Of a stretch of DNA of 64,000 nucleotides, positions 32,050 to 40,521 are shown piece by piece. Where the stretch lies: the NCBI GenBank assembly GCA_034434835.1, contig DAOTXX010000064.1, forward strand, positions 9,080 through 73,079. The letters run 5' to 3'. Numbering within the stretch: the first letter of the stretch is position 1; the number at the start of each line of letters is the position of its first letter. Below the pieces are notes generated by a model that was given only the letters and a program-made list of their open reading frames with translations, had not been told where the DNA came from and ran no database searches. This DNA comes from JBGLNJ01 sp034434835. GTDB lineage: Bacteria > Chloroflexota > Anaerolineae > Fen-1058. The position numbers were made by a program, and so were the translations under genes.

Positions 32050-32224
32050 GACAAGCCCGGCCAAGAACCTGGCTTTCACTGAACTCGGCACAGCCGCCTG
32101 AACGCGATCGCCGGGGCGGTGGAGAAATCCACGGCAAAACTCGTGACGCCTCGCGGATACGCAATGTCCGCAAGGTCAGATTCAGTGCGCCCGCTTGAGA
32201 TTTTAGGCCGAGGCCCTATCTGCA

Positions 32225-33256
32225 ATGACGATGGATTCTGTCGTTCCACTCCTTGCTGCTGCCCTCTCGGCCCGGGCCGATCTATTCGACGCCCGACACG
32301 AGACGGCCTTTCGCCTGTTCAATGGCTTTTACGAGGGCTGCCCTGATCTCGTGGTGGACCTTTATGCGCGCACGATTGTGATCCACAACTATGCGGATGA
32401 GCCAGAACGCGCGCAGGCGGCGATCCAGGAAGCGCAAGAATTTCTGCGCGTCGAGCTGCCCTGGCTCAACGCCATCGTCGTCAAGGCGCGCCACGCAGCC
32501 GATCTGGCTGCTCGACGTGGGATGATCGTCTATGGTGAAAAGGTTGACCGGCGCGTCCGCGAGCATGGCGTGTGGTACGCGGTTGAGCTGCTCCTCAACC
32601 GCGACACGAGCTTTTACCTGGACACGCGCAACCTGAGGCTGTGGGCGATCAACCACTTGAAAGGCAAGACGGTGCTGAACACGTTTGCCTACACGGGCAG
32701 CCTGGGAGTTGCTGCGCGAGCGGGTGGAGCCAGCCGCGTTGTGCATCTCGATCGCAACCGGGCTTTTCTCAACATCGCGAAAACGTCCTACACACTCAAT
32801 GGTTTTCCGATCCGCAAGGTGGATTTCCTGACGGGCGACTTTTTCACGCACATCAGCCGCTTGCGGCGAACGGGCATGCAGTTCGACTGTGTGTTCGTTG
32901 ACCCGCCATTCTTTTCGACGACAGGCAAAGGCACAGTCAACCTGGTCACGGCGAGCCACCGGGTCATCAACAAAGTGCGCCCACTTGTTGCCGATGGTGG
33001 GTATCTGGTGGCGATCAACAACGCCTTGTTTGTGAGTGGCGCCGAGTACATCCAGACGCTCGAAAGCCTGTGCGCCGACGGTTATCTTTCGATTGAGGAA
33101 TTGATCCCCGTCCCGCAGGATTTCATCGGCTTTCCGCAGACTGGGGTGCGCGAGCCGCCGACAGACCCGGCCCCGTTCAATCACTCGACCAAGATCGCCG
33201 TGCTTGGTGTGCGGGCGAGGCGAAAATCCTCGACCTCAAACATGTTAGTCCCATGA
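32225..33256 (+). CDS. RlmI-like class I SAM-dependent methyltransferase
   Basis: A 343-residue methyltransferase resembling the RlmI/RlmK rRNA cytosine-C5 group. The N-terminal part (FNGFYEGCPDLVVDLYARTIVIHNY) corresponds to the RlmI-specific lead-in domain. The SAM-binding motif is TVLNTFAYTGSLGVAARAGGA, with acidic HLDRN next. The catalytic motif is CVFVDPPFF near residue 225. The usual PUA domain appears to be absent. A 23S rRNA or related RNA target is likely but unproven. The ATG follows about 175 bp of non-coding DNA after dodecin. Confidence 0.82.
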   Translation: MTMDSVVPLLAAALSARADLFDARHETAFRLFNGFYEGCPDLVVDLYARTIVIHNYADEPERAQAAIQEAQEFLRVELPWLNAIVVKARHAADLAARRGMIVYGEKVDRRVREHGVWYAVELLLNRDTSFYLDTRNLRLWAINHLKGKTVLNTFAYTGSLGVAARAGGASRVVHLDRNRAFLNIAKTSYTLNGFPIRKVDFLTGDFFTHISRLRRTGMQFDCVFVDPPFFSTTGKGTVNLVTASHRVINKVRPLVADGGYLVAINNALFVSGAEYIQTLESLCADGYLSIEELIPVPQDFIGFPQTGVREPPTDPAPFNHSTKIAVLGVRARRKSSTSNMLVP

Positions 33257-33272
33257 GGTCCGGGAGGCAAAC

Positions 33273-33824
33273 ATGCTCGATAGACTGGCGAATTGGAGAG
33301 CCGTTCTGGTCATTTTTCTCATTGCTGTGGTGGTCTTTAACCTGGGGCTTTTTCCGTGGCGTTCAGCCAGGCTAAAGGACCTAGCCAGGCAAGACATCGG
33401 CATCGTTGATACGATGTTCGCCTACACGCCTGATCAAGTCTATCAAAAGATCCCCGCCTATGGTGTTCAGGGCCGCCAGTTGTATGCCCTGACCGAGCTG
33501 ACGATTGACCTGGTGTATCCGGCTCTCTACAACTTGTTCCTCATCCTGACGATGACACTTGTCTTTCGACAGGCGTTTCCGGGCCAAAGCGCATGGCAGA
33601 AACTGCGATACTTGCCGTTCGCCGTTTGGGCGAGTGATTACGCAGAGAACATTTGCATCGCGATCTTGCTGTTGAGCTACTCACAACGGCTCAATGCCCT
33701 TGCCTGGGTCGCCAGCTTTTTCACAACCACCAAATGGAGCGTGGGGATTGCTTCGCTCGGCTTGGTTGTCATGGGCCTGGTGGTTTGGTTGATCAAGAGA
33801 ATCAGTGGCGGAGTGGCTCGATGA
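33273..33824 (+). CDS. Four-helix membrane protein upstream of cruF
   Basis: A 183-residue membrane protein with helices at about residues 10-28, 72-95, 112-135 and 150-175. Distinct loops read DIGIVDTMFAYTPDQVYQKIPAYG and LPFAVWASDYAEN. No family was recognised. Its stop overlaps the ATG of the carotenoid gene (ATGA at 33821), so the two are translationally coupled. A role in the same membrane-lipid or carotenoid process is plausible but not shown. Confidence 0.65.
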   Translation: MLDRLANWRAVLVIFLIAVVVFNLGLFPWRSARLKDLARQDIGIVDTMFAYTPDQVYQKIPAYGVQGRQLYALTELTIDLVYPALYNLFLILTMTLVFRQAFPGQSAWQKLRYLPFAVWASDYAENICIAILLLSYSQRLNALAWVASFFTTTKWSVGIASLGLVVMGLVVWLIKRISGGVAR

Positions 33825-34633
33825 AACGCAATGTGCTGCTGGGTCTGGCGACATTCTTTCTGGCGATCTTTTTCTATCGCGGCGTGGTATATTCGCTCTT
33901 GGCGCCGTTGATCCAGTTGCCCGATGTGCCAGGCGGCGTGCGAACGTTGACGGTGTTTCTGATGCTCTTCAGTTTCTTTCACGCCTGGTACGCACTGGGC
34001 TGGCGACACACACTCGTATTCTTTGCGCTGAGCGCGGTGATCTCTTGGATCTTGGAGCAGGTCGGTGTCGAGACGGGATTGATCTATGGGCCATATCATT
34101 ACACTGAGCGCCTGGGCATCAAGCTGGGACACGTCCCGCTCTTGATCCCGCTCGCGTGGTTCATGATGATCTATCCCAGCTACATCATCGCCAATCTGAT
34201 CGCCGATGAGCACCCTATCGGCACTCGTGGCAGCTCGGGGCGCATCGTATGGCTCTCTTTCCTGGGCGCGATGGTAATGACGGCCTGGGATGCTGTGATG
34301 GATCCGATCATGTCCGGCCCGGTGCATCGAGCGTGGATCTGGGAAAAGGGCGGCCCGTACTTGGGCGTGCCGGTTCAGAATTTCGTCGGCTGGGTGCTGA
34401 CGACCTGGACGGTGTACCTGGCCTATCGCCTGTTCGAGCGCAGGGTCGCTTGGCGGCCGGTCGGCCCAATCACTGTTGCGATTGCTGCGATGCCGCTCAT
34501 CGCCTACGGCACGATGATGCTTTCCAACATGCTCAACGCCAATCCCGAAGCCGTGCGAGTCGTCGCGCCGTTTGCGATGGGAATTCCGTTGGCCGCCGCC
34601 GCCGACAGGTTGCTCAAATCCGGTATGGGGTAA
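33821..34633 (+). CDS. Carotenoid biosynthesis protein, CruF-like (DUF422)
   Basis: A 270-residue polytopic protein with about seven helices. The family pattern is visible: FFHAWYALGWRHTLVFFALSA, SWILEQVGVETGLIYGPYHYT, LGIKLGHVPLLIPLAWFMM, MTAWDAVMDPIMSGP and GPYLGVPVQNFVGW. CruF-type enzymes hydrate carotenoid psi-ends (1',2'-hydratase); DUF422 also includes C50 carotenoid hydratases. No other carotenoid gene is in the window. It lies 5 bp upstream of rho and overlaps the previous membrane protein. Confidence 0.82.
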   Translation: MKRNVLLGLATFFLAIFFYRGVVYSLLAPLIQLPDVPGGVRTLTVFLMLFSFFHAWYALGWRHTLVFFALSAVISWILEQVGVETGLIYGPYHYTERLGIKLGHVPLLIPLAWFMMIYPSYIIANLIADEHPIGTRGSSGRIVWLSFLGAMVMTAWDAVMDPIMSGPVHRAWIWEKGGPYLGVPVQNFVGWVLTTWTVYLAYRLFERRVAWRPVGPITVAIAAMPLIAYGTMMLSNMLNANPEAVRVVAPFAMGIPLAAAADRLLKSGMG

Positions 34634-34638
34634 CAGAA

Positions 34639-35727
34639 ATGCCAGAGACATGCAGCGGCGTTTTGAAACTGGCCCGACAGGGAACAGGCGTGTTGCGCGA
34701 CCTGATGCGACCTGCTTCCGGCGAGGTCCTGGTTCCAACGCGCCTGATCCGCGAGTTCAAGCTGGTCGAGGGCGCGACCATCACCGGCTCCATGCGCAAG
34801 GGCAAACAGGGCGCCGAGCTGGCCTCGGTCGAGACGATCTGCGGACTGGCACCCGAAGGGTTTCACACGCGCACACCGCTGGCTCGCCTGGTCGCCATTG
34901 ACCCATGCGAGCGGTTCCACCTGGCTGTCTCGGGGGAGACGAGCATGCGTATCGTTGACCTCATCGCGCCGATCGGCTTGGGCACGCGCGGTCTGATCGT
35001 CTCGCCGCCCAAGGCGGGCAAGACGATGCTGCTGGAGCAGATCGCCCATGCCATTCGCGCGGACAAGCCTGATGCGCGCATCATCGTCTTGCTGATTGAC
35101 GAGCGGCCCGAAGAAGTGACCTACTTTCGACGCGCGGTCGCCGCCGAGGTGTTTGCCAGCTCCAGCGATCAGAGCGTCAAGGAGCACATTGAGCTATCCG
35201 AGTTGATGCTGGCGCACGTGCGCGTTGAGCTGGAATGTGGACGCCACGTGGTCGTATTGCTGGACAGCCTCACGCGTTTGGTGCGCGCCTTTAACCGTCA
35301 GGCGGCAGGCACCGGGCGCACGCTCTCAGGTGGCCTTGATGCCGGAGCCACCGACATCCCACGTCGGTTCTTTGGCCTGGCGCGCAACATCGAAAACGGC
35401 GGCTCGGTCACACTCATCGCCACACTCCTCGTGGATACCGGCTCGCGCATGGACCAACTGATCTTGGAAGAGTTCAAAGGCACGGGCAACAGCGAGATCA
35501 TCCTCGACCGTTCGCTGGCCGAAGCGCGCGTCTTTCCCGCGATCCATCTGGCTGCCAGTGGCACGCGCAAGGAAGAGCGTCTTTATAGTCCAGAGGACAT
35601 TCGGCGAATCGCACGACTGAGGCGTGCACTGGCCGACCGCAGACCCAAAGAGGCGATGATGACGCTGCTCGATCTGATGAACAAGTATCCCACCAACGAA
35701 GAATTGTTGAAGAGCTTCCCGAGTTGA
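34639..35727 (+). CDS. rho: Transcription termination factor Rho
   Basis: A 362-residue Rho, shorter than the usual 420 because the N-terminal Rho_N helical domain is absent. The RNA-binding OB fold is present (SGVLKLARQGTGVLRD through PTRLIREFKLVEGATITG). The ATPase domain carries Walker A SPPKAGKTMLLEQIA (about 127-141), Walker B VVVLLDSLTRLVRAFN, DERPEEVTYF, and the Q- and R-loop region LSGGLDAGATDIPRRFFGLARN. The ATG at 34639 follows the cruF stop by 5 bp. Directly after the stop lies a MITE-like element bounded by a 9-bp duplication. Confidence 0.93.
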   Translation: MPETCSGVLKLARQGTGVLRDLMRPASGEVLVPTRLIREFKLVEGATITGSMRKGKQGAELASVETICGLAPEGFHTRTPLARLVAIDPCERFHLAVSGETSMRIVDLIAPIGLGTRGLIVSPPKAGKTMLLEQIAHAIRADKPDARIIVLLIDERPEEVTYFRRAVAAEVFASSSDQSVKEHIELSELMLAHVRVELECGRHVVVLLDSLTRLVRAFNRQAAGTGRTLSGGLDAGATDIPRRFFGLARNIENGGSVTLIATLLVDTGSRMDQLILEEFKGTGNSEIILDRSLAEARVFPAIHLAASGTRKEERLYSPEDIRRIARLRRALADRRPKEAMMTLLDLMNKYPTNEELLKSFPS

Positions 35728-35736
35728 AACTCAATG

Positions 35737-35931
35737 GGATGTGACCAAAATCAGTTGAGACGTTTTGTCTGCTGTGGCAGGCTGTCATTCTGAGCGCCCG
35801 AACCCCCTGGCGGGGGCAGGTGGCGCGAAGAATCTCGTTGGCACGAGATGGAGACCCTTCGCTTCGCTCAGAGCTTGCCCTGAACGAAGTGAAGGGGTGA
35901 CAGACTGGGTCAACCAAATTTGGTCACACCC
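35737..35931. mobile_element. 195-bp MITE-like element with 9-bp target duplication
   Basis: The element is flanked by direct copies of AACTCAATG (35728-35736 and 35932-35940). Its ends are 22-bp inverted repeats beginning GGATGTGACCAAA (left) and, on the complement, GGGTGTGACCAAA (right), with 18 of 22 positions matching. Inside is a CTGTCATTCTGAG...TGACAG module (35782-35903) of the CATTCTGAG type. No gene is present. It is inserted immediately after the rho stop. Confidence 0.8.
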
Positions 35932-35960
35932 AACTCAATGTGGCGGGTCTTAGGCGAGCC

Positions 35961-36956
35961 ATGCGTATCTTGATTCTGGGTGGAACCGTCTTTCTGGGCC
36001 GTGCGCTCGTCGAGGCCGCGCTCGAACGCGGGCACACCCTCACCCTGTTCAATCGCGGTCAATCGAATCCGAACCTGTTTCCCAACGTCGAAAGCTTGCG
36101 CGGCGACCGCGCTTCTGACCTTTCAGCGCTGCAAGGCCGCCGCTGGGACGCCGTCATTGACACCTGCGGCTTTGTGCCGCGCATCGTGTGCCAGTCCGCC
36201 GAGTTGCTGGCCCACGCCGTCGAGCACTATACTTTCATCTCAACACTTTCAGTCTATGCCGACCCGAGCAAGGTGGGGCTGGATGAAAGCGCGCCTGTGG
36301 GAAAACTGGCAGATGAAACAACTGAGCAAGTCACGGGCGAGACTTATGGGCCGCTCAAGGCGCTGTGCGAACAAGTTATTGAGCAGACCCTGCCAGGGCG
36401 CGCGCTCATCATCCGTCCCGGCCTGATCGTCGGCCCGCACGATCCGACCGATCGCTTTACCTACTGGCCGCATCGAGTGGCTCGAGGCGGCGAGGTGCTT
36501 GCACCGGGAAGGCCCGACCGTCCTATCCAGTTCATTGATGTGCGCGACCTGGCCGGATGGACACTGCGCATGGTCGAGGCAGGCAAAACCGGAGTCTACA
36601 ACGCAGATGGGAAGGCCGGAGCGGTGACCATGGAGCAACTGCTCGAAACCTGCAGATCAGTGAGCGGGAGCGATGCGACGTTCACGTGGGTCAGCGAAGA
36701 GTTCTTGGCCGCTCATCAGGTGGGCGAGTGGATGGAGATGCCCCTGTGGATCCCCGAATCCGACCCTGCCAATGCCGGTTTCTTTGCGTTTGATTGCCGC
36801 AAAGCCATCGCAGCCGGACTGGGCCTCCGGCCTCTGTCGGAGACCGTGCGTGCCGCGCTCGAGTGGGATGCCACGCGCCGCAGCGATCACGAGTGGCGAG
36901 CAGGCCTCACCCGGCAGCGCGAAGCCGAGCTGCTCCAAGCGTGGAAAGAGCGTTAG
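35961..36956 (+). CDS. NAD(P)-dependent SDR-family epimerase/reductase
   Basis: A 331-residue extended short-chain dehydrogenase. The Rossmann motif is RILILGGTVFLGRALVEAAL with GGxxFxG spacing; acidic or basic cofactor residues follow in LTLFNRGQSN. The catalytic Tyr-Lys pair is TYGPLKALCE at about residues 130-139. FISTLSVYAD supplies the Ser. Proteins of this type include isoflavone-reductase-like and mRNA-binding (CSP41-like) members; the substrate is unknown. The ATG at 35961 starts the Rossmann motif directly; upstream codons are part of the repeat border. Confidence 0.8.
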   Translation: MRILILGGTVFLGRALVEAALERGHTLTLFNRGQSNPNLFPNVESLRGDRASDLSALQGRRWDAVIDTCGFVPRIVCQSAELLAHAVEHYTFISTLSVYADPSKVGLDESAPVGKLADETTEQVTGETYGPLKALCEQVIEQTLPGRALIIRPGLIVGPHDPTDRFTYWPHRVARGGEVLAPGRPDRPIQFIDVRDLAGWTLRMVEAGKTGVYNADGKAGAVTMEQLLETCRSVSGSDATFTWVSEEFLAAHQVGEWMEMPLWIPESDPANAGFFAFDCRKAIAAGLGLRPLSETVRAALEWDATRRSDHEWRAGLTRQREAELLQAWKER

Positions 36957-37078
36957 ACACAGCCGTTATGGCAACGAGCTTCCGACTGGCGCGATCTTGG
37001 GATGTCGCCTATCCCGGCTCGAGGACGGATTCAAGCCGCGCTGGTCGCAGCCATCGCGGGTTTGGGAGCTTTTTCTTG

Positions 37079-37107
37079 TTGACTTGCACCGTCACTCGCA
37101 GTACAAT
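37079..37107 (+). promoter_or_regulatory. Promoter for the CoA-transferase gene
   Basis: TTGACT (37079-37084) and TACAAT (37102-37107) with a 17-bp spacer, 54 bp before the GTG start. Confidence 0.65.
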
Positions 37108-37161
37108 CTAACCAACCAACTAACCCACTGGCACACCCAGCCTGCCTTCAACGAGGATACC

Positions 37162-38067
37162 GTGTCCAAGGTCAAGACACTTTCCGAGGCCATCCGCGAA
37201 TTCGTCCACGACGGCGATTGCGTCTATGCTGCCGGATTCACCCATCTCATTCCTTTTGCCGCCGCGCACGAGATCATCCGCCAGCGCAAGCGCGATCTGG
37301 TCCTGGCCCGCGCCACGCCGGACCTGATCTATGACATGGTTGTGGCAGCGGGCTGCGCGCGCAAGCTGATCTTTTCCTGGGGCGGCAATCCGGGCGTCGG
37401 AATGTTACGCCCGGTGCGTGCTGCAATCGAGTCCGGTCAGTTGGAGATCGAAGAATACAGCCACTTTGCGATGATCACGCGCGTCACGGCGGGCGCGGCG
37501 GGGCTGCCGTTTTTGCCGATCAAACCTACGGCTACACGCGACTTGCCCGCGAACAATCCACAGTACAAGGCGGTGACCTGCCCTTACACCGGCGAGGTGT
37601 TGACGACCGTCCCGGCGCTCCATCCCGACGTTGCCATCATCCACGCCCAGCGCGCCGACCGGAACGGCAACACACAAATCTGGGGGATCCTGGGCGAGCA
37701 AAAAGAAGTGGCGTTCGCATCCAGGCGCGTCATCGTCACGTGTGAAGAGATCGTGGACGAATCCGTCGTCCGCAGCGATCCGAACCGGACGATCATCCCC
37801 GATTTCACTGTCTCAGCCGTATGCCAGGTGCCACACTGCTGCCATCCATCGTACGCGCAGGGCTATTACGATCGCGACAATCCGTTTTATCTGGAGTGGG
37901 ACAAGATTACATCCGATCCAGCGGCGACCGCCCGCTGGCTGGACGAGTGGGTGTATGGCGTGAAGGATCGTGATGAATATTGGCAAAAGCTTGGTCAAGA
38001 GACTCACCAACGTCTGGCCGTCAAGCCCCGCTACAGCCAGCCGGTGAACTATGGCGAATTCGATTAG
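37162..38067 (+). CDS. CoA-transferase subunit A family protein
   Basis: A 301-residue protein of the CoA-transferase family I alpha-subunit type, as in glutaconate CoA-transferase A and IpdA. Features are VHDGDCVYAAGFTHLIPFAAAHEIIRQ, a glycine-rich FSWGGNPGVGML, PFLPIKPTATRDL, and NGNTQIWG near the C-terminal half. The catalytic Glu of this enzyme class normally lies on the B subunit, which is not adjacent here. The start is GTG at 37162, preceded by GAGG. The next gene is a BMP-family protein. Activity therefore depends on a distant partner or differs from the classic reaction. Confidence 0.78.
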   Translation: MSKVKTLSEAIREFVHDGDCVYAAGFTHLIPFAAAHEIIRQRKRDLVLARATPDLIYDMVVAAGCARKLIFSWGGNPGVGMLRPVRAAIESGQLEIEEYSHFAMITRVTAGAAGLPFLPIKPTATRDLPANNPQYKAVTCPYTGEVLTTVPALHPDVAIIHAQRADRNGNTQIWGILGEQKEVAFASRRVIVTCEEIVDESVVRSDPNRTIIPDFTVSAVCQVPHCCHPSYAQGYYDRDNPFYLEWDKITSDPAATARWLDEWVYGVKDRDEYWQKLGQETHQRLAVKPRYSQPVNYGEFD

Positions 38068-38139
38068 CGCAAGTTATCCGTGATCGGACATGATCCATCA
38101 GCTATCATTCAACGATCATCCGCGAGAAGGGGGGAACAC

Positions 38140-39063
38140 ATGACCACAGACTCGACACCGGTCCGCGTGGGATTGCTTATGGGCGTCGGCGGGCTGGGCG
38201 ACCAATCGTTCAATGACTCGGCCTACCTCGGCCTGCAATCTGCCCAGCGCGAATACGGCATCAAGTTCGAAACCGACACGTGGGGGATGTTGAACCAGAA
38301 TCTCGCCACACTGCGTCGGTGGGCCGACGCAGGCTTTGAGTTGATCATCGGCCTCAGCTACGGCCATGTTCCCTCCATCACGCAGGTAGCGACTGAGCGT
38401 CCCGACAAAAAGTTTGCCATCGTGGATGCCGCGGTCGAGCTGCCCAACGTCTGGGCGGCCGAGTTTCGTGAGTACGAAGGCGACTTTGTGGTGGGGGCGC
38501 TGGCCGCGCTGGTGACGCGTACCCAACGCGTAGGATTCGTCGGCGGCGGCGCGACGCCCACCGTGCGCCGCATCGAAGCCGGGTACGCGCAGGGGGTGGC
38601 GTACATCAACCCGAACATCAGCATCCTCTCGGACTATGTCGGCGTGTTCGACGATCCGATCCGCGGGCGGCTGCTCGCCGAAACGCAGTACGCCTCCGGG
38701 GCGGATGTGATCTTTCAGGCCGCCGGGCGATGCGGACTGGGCGCGATTGAAGCCGCCAAGACGTTGGGACGGTACATCATCAGCACTGGCGCGGATCACA
38801 GCGAGCTGGCGCCTCGCTCCGTGTTGACCAGCCGGGTGAAGCGCGTGGACAATGCCGTCTTTGACGTGGTCGAGGCGGTGATCCAGGGACGCTTTGAAGG
38901 CGGTGTGGTCAAGAGTTATGGCTTTGCCGAATATGGCCTCTCGATGGCTCCCTTCCGCGAAGAAGTCGCCGAGGTCGTCACACCAGAGATTCAATCTTAT
39001 CTCCAACGCATCCTTGAAGAAGTATCCTCAGGTAAGATCAAGGTCAACCTTGATATAGCCTAA
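38140..39063 (+). CDS. BMP-family (PnrA/Med-like) protein without signal peptide
   Basis: A 307-residue periplasmic-binding-protein-fold member of the Bmp/PnrA/Med family. Diagnostic segments are GLGDQSFNDSAYLGLQSAQREY, ADAGFELIIGLSYGH, KKFAIVDAAVELPNVWAAEFREYEGDFVVGALAAL and VGFVGGGATPTVRRIEAGYAQGV. These normally bind purine nucleosides. The N-terminus (MTTDSTPVRVGLLMGVGG) starts directly at the mature domain, with neither signal peptide nor lipobox. No ABC permease or ATPase genes are near. A cytoplasmic nucleoside sensor is possible. GGGGG precedes the ATG. Confidence 0.8.
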   Translation: MTTDSTPVRVGLLMGVGGLGDQSFNDSAYLGLQSAQREYGIKFETDTWGMLNQNLATLRRWADAGFELIIGLSYGHVPSITQVATERPDKKFAIVDAAVELPNVWAAEFREYEGDFVVGALAALVTRTQRVGFVGGGATPTVRRIEAGYAQGVAYINPNISILSDYVGVFDDPIRGRLLAETQYASGADVIFQAAGRCGLGAIEAAKTLGRYIISTGADHSELAPRSVLTSRVKRVDNAVFDVVEAVIQGRFEGGVVKSYGFAEYGLSMAPFREEVAEVVTPEIQSYLQRILEEVSSGKIKVNLDIA

Positions 39064-39080
39064 AAAGTCGGAGGGATTCA

Positions 39081-39119
39081 CCCTTGCGAAGGCCCTGAAC
39101 CTTCGCAAGGGTTCTTTTT
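39081..39119 (+). terminator. Intrinsic terminator after the BMP gene
   Basis: A perfect 12-bp stem CCCTTGCGAAGG/CCTTCGCAAGGG with a 7-base loop is followed by TTCTTTTT. The radA start is 11 bp further on. Confidence 0.85.
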
Positions 39120-39129
39120 GAGTGCGCCA

Positions 39130-40512
39130 ATGGCTAAATCCAAAACGCGAACGCAGTTTGTCTGCCAGCAGTGCGGCAGCTCTCAGCCCAAGTGGATGGG
39201 ACGCTGCCCCGACTGCGGCGAGTGGAACAGCTTTGTCGAAGTCGTTGCGCAAAAGCCGCGCCCCTCTGAGCGCACCCTGACCGGTGGGCCACGCATCAGG
39301 CCGCAGCGACTCACCGAAATCGCTCCCGGCGACCTGGCACGCCTGACGGTCGAGATGGCCGAGTTTTCCCGCGTGATGGGCGGCGGCATCGTCCCAGGCA
39401 GCCTGACGCTCGTCGGCGGCGACCCGGGCATTGGCAAGTCCACCTTGCTGATGCAGATCGCCGCGAGCATGGCGACTGCACAGTGTCCTGTGCTGTACGT
39501 CTCCGGTGAAGAGTCCGTCCAACAGCTCAAGATGCGCGCCGACCGGCTGGGCATGTTCACCGAGCATCTCTTTCTCGCCACCGAAACCGACCTCGACGTG
39601 ATCCTCGGTCACATCACCGAGATCGCTCCCAAGCTGGTCGTCGTGGATTCGATCCAGACGATGTATCTGGATGAGCTCACGTCGGCGGCGGGGAGCATCA
39701 GCCAGGTGCGCGAGTGCGCCGCGCGGCTGCAAACGCTCTGCAAGTCGTCCGGCGTCGCCGCGATGCTCGTCGGCCATGTGACCAAATCGGGCGCGCTGGC
39801 CGGCCCGAAAGTGCTCGAGCACATTGTGGACACCGTGCTGTACCTCGAAGGCGACCGCTTTCACACGTATCGTTTGCTGCGCAGCGTCAAGAATCGCTTT
39901 GGCGCGACGAGCGAGGTCGGCGTGTTCGAGATGCGCGGCGACGGCATGGTCGAGGTTGCCAATCCGTCCGAAGCGTTCCTGGCCGAGCGGTTGGTCTCCG
40001 CGCCCGGCAGCGCGATCGCCGTGACGATGGAAGGCACACGGCCCTTGCTGGTCGAAGTGCAGGCGCTGGCTTCGACCACGTCGTTCGGCCTGCCGCGCCG
40101 CACGCCGAATGGTGTGGATATGAACCGACTGCTACTGCTTGTCGCGGTGCTGCAAAAGCGCATCGGGCTGAGGCTGGGCGATCAGGACGTGTTCGTCAAC
40201 GTCATCGGGGGACTCCGCATCGGCGAGCCGGCCGCGGATCTGGCGATCTCGGTGGCGATTGCGTCTTCGGTGCGTGATGTGCCCGTCGCGCCTGACCTGG
40301 CGATCATCGGCGAGGTCGGCCTTTCGGGCGAGCTGCGCGCGGTGGGTCAACTGGCCGCGCGGCTCAACGAGGCGAGCAAGCTTGGCTTCCGGCGCTGTCT
40401 CGTCCCCAAGAGCATCCGCCGACCTCGGGTCGAAAGCGCGCCGTCGGGCCTGGAGGTCATCGGCGCGCGGAGTTTGGGTGAGGCAATTGAGGCGGCGTTG
40501 GCGCCGAGGTAG
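39130..40512 (+). CDS. radA: DNA repair protein RadA
   Basis: A 460-residue RadA. An N-terminal C4 zinc finger (FVCQQCGSSQPKWMGRCPDCGEW) precedes the RecA-like ATPase, with Walker A VGGDPGIGKSTLLMQIA near residue 97 and Walker B KLVVVDSIQT. The RadA-specific KNRFG motif occurs at about 255. The C-terminal Lon-protease-like domain ends in IGEVGLSGELRAVGQLAARL. RadA drives branch migration in recombination repair. The ATG at 39130 lies just after the upstream terminator, so its own promoter must overlap the BMP gene end or terminator. Confidence 0.95.
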   Translation: MAKSKTRTQFVCQQCGSSQPKWMGRCPDCGEWNSFVEVVAQKPRPSERTLTGGPRIRPQRLTEIAPGDLARLTVEMAEFSRVMGGGIVPGSLTLVGGDPGIGKSTLLMQIAASMATAQCPVLYVSGEESVQQLKMRADRLGMFTEHLFLATETDLDVILGHITEIAPKLVVVDSIQTMYLDELTSAAGSISQVRECAARLQTLCKSSGVAAMLVGHVTKSGALAGPKVLEHIVDTVLYLEGDRFHTYRLLRSVKNRFGATSEVGVFEMRGDGMVEVANPSEAFLAERLVSAPGSAIAVTMEGTRPLLVEVQALASTTSFGLPRRTPNGVDMNRLLLLVAVLQKRIGLRLGDQDVFVNVIGGLRIGEPAADLAISVAIASSVRDVPVAPDLAIIGEVGLSGELRAVGQLAARLNEASKLGFRRCLVPKSIRRPRVESAPSGLEVIGARSLGEAIEAALAPR

Positions 40513-40521
40513 AGTCAGAGG

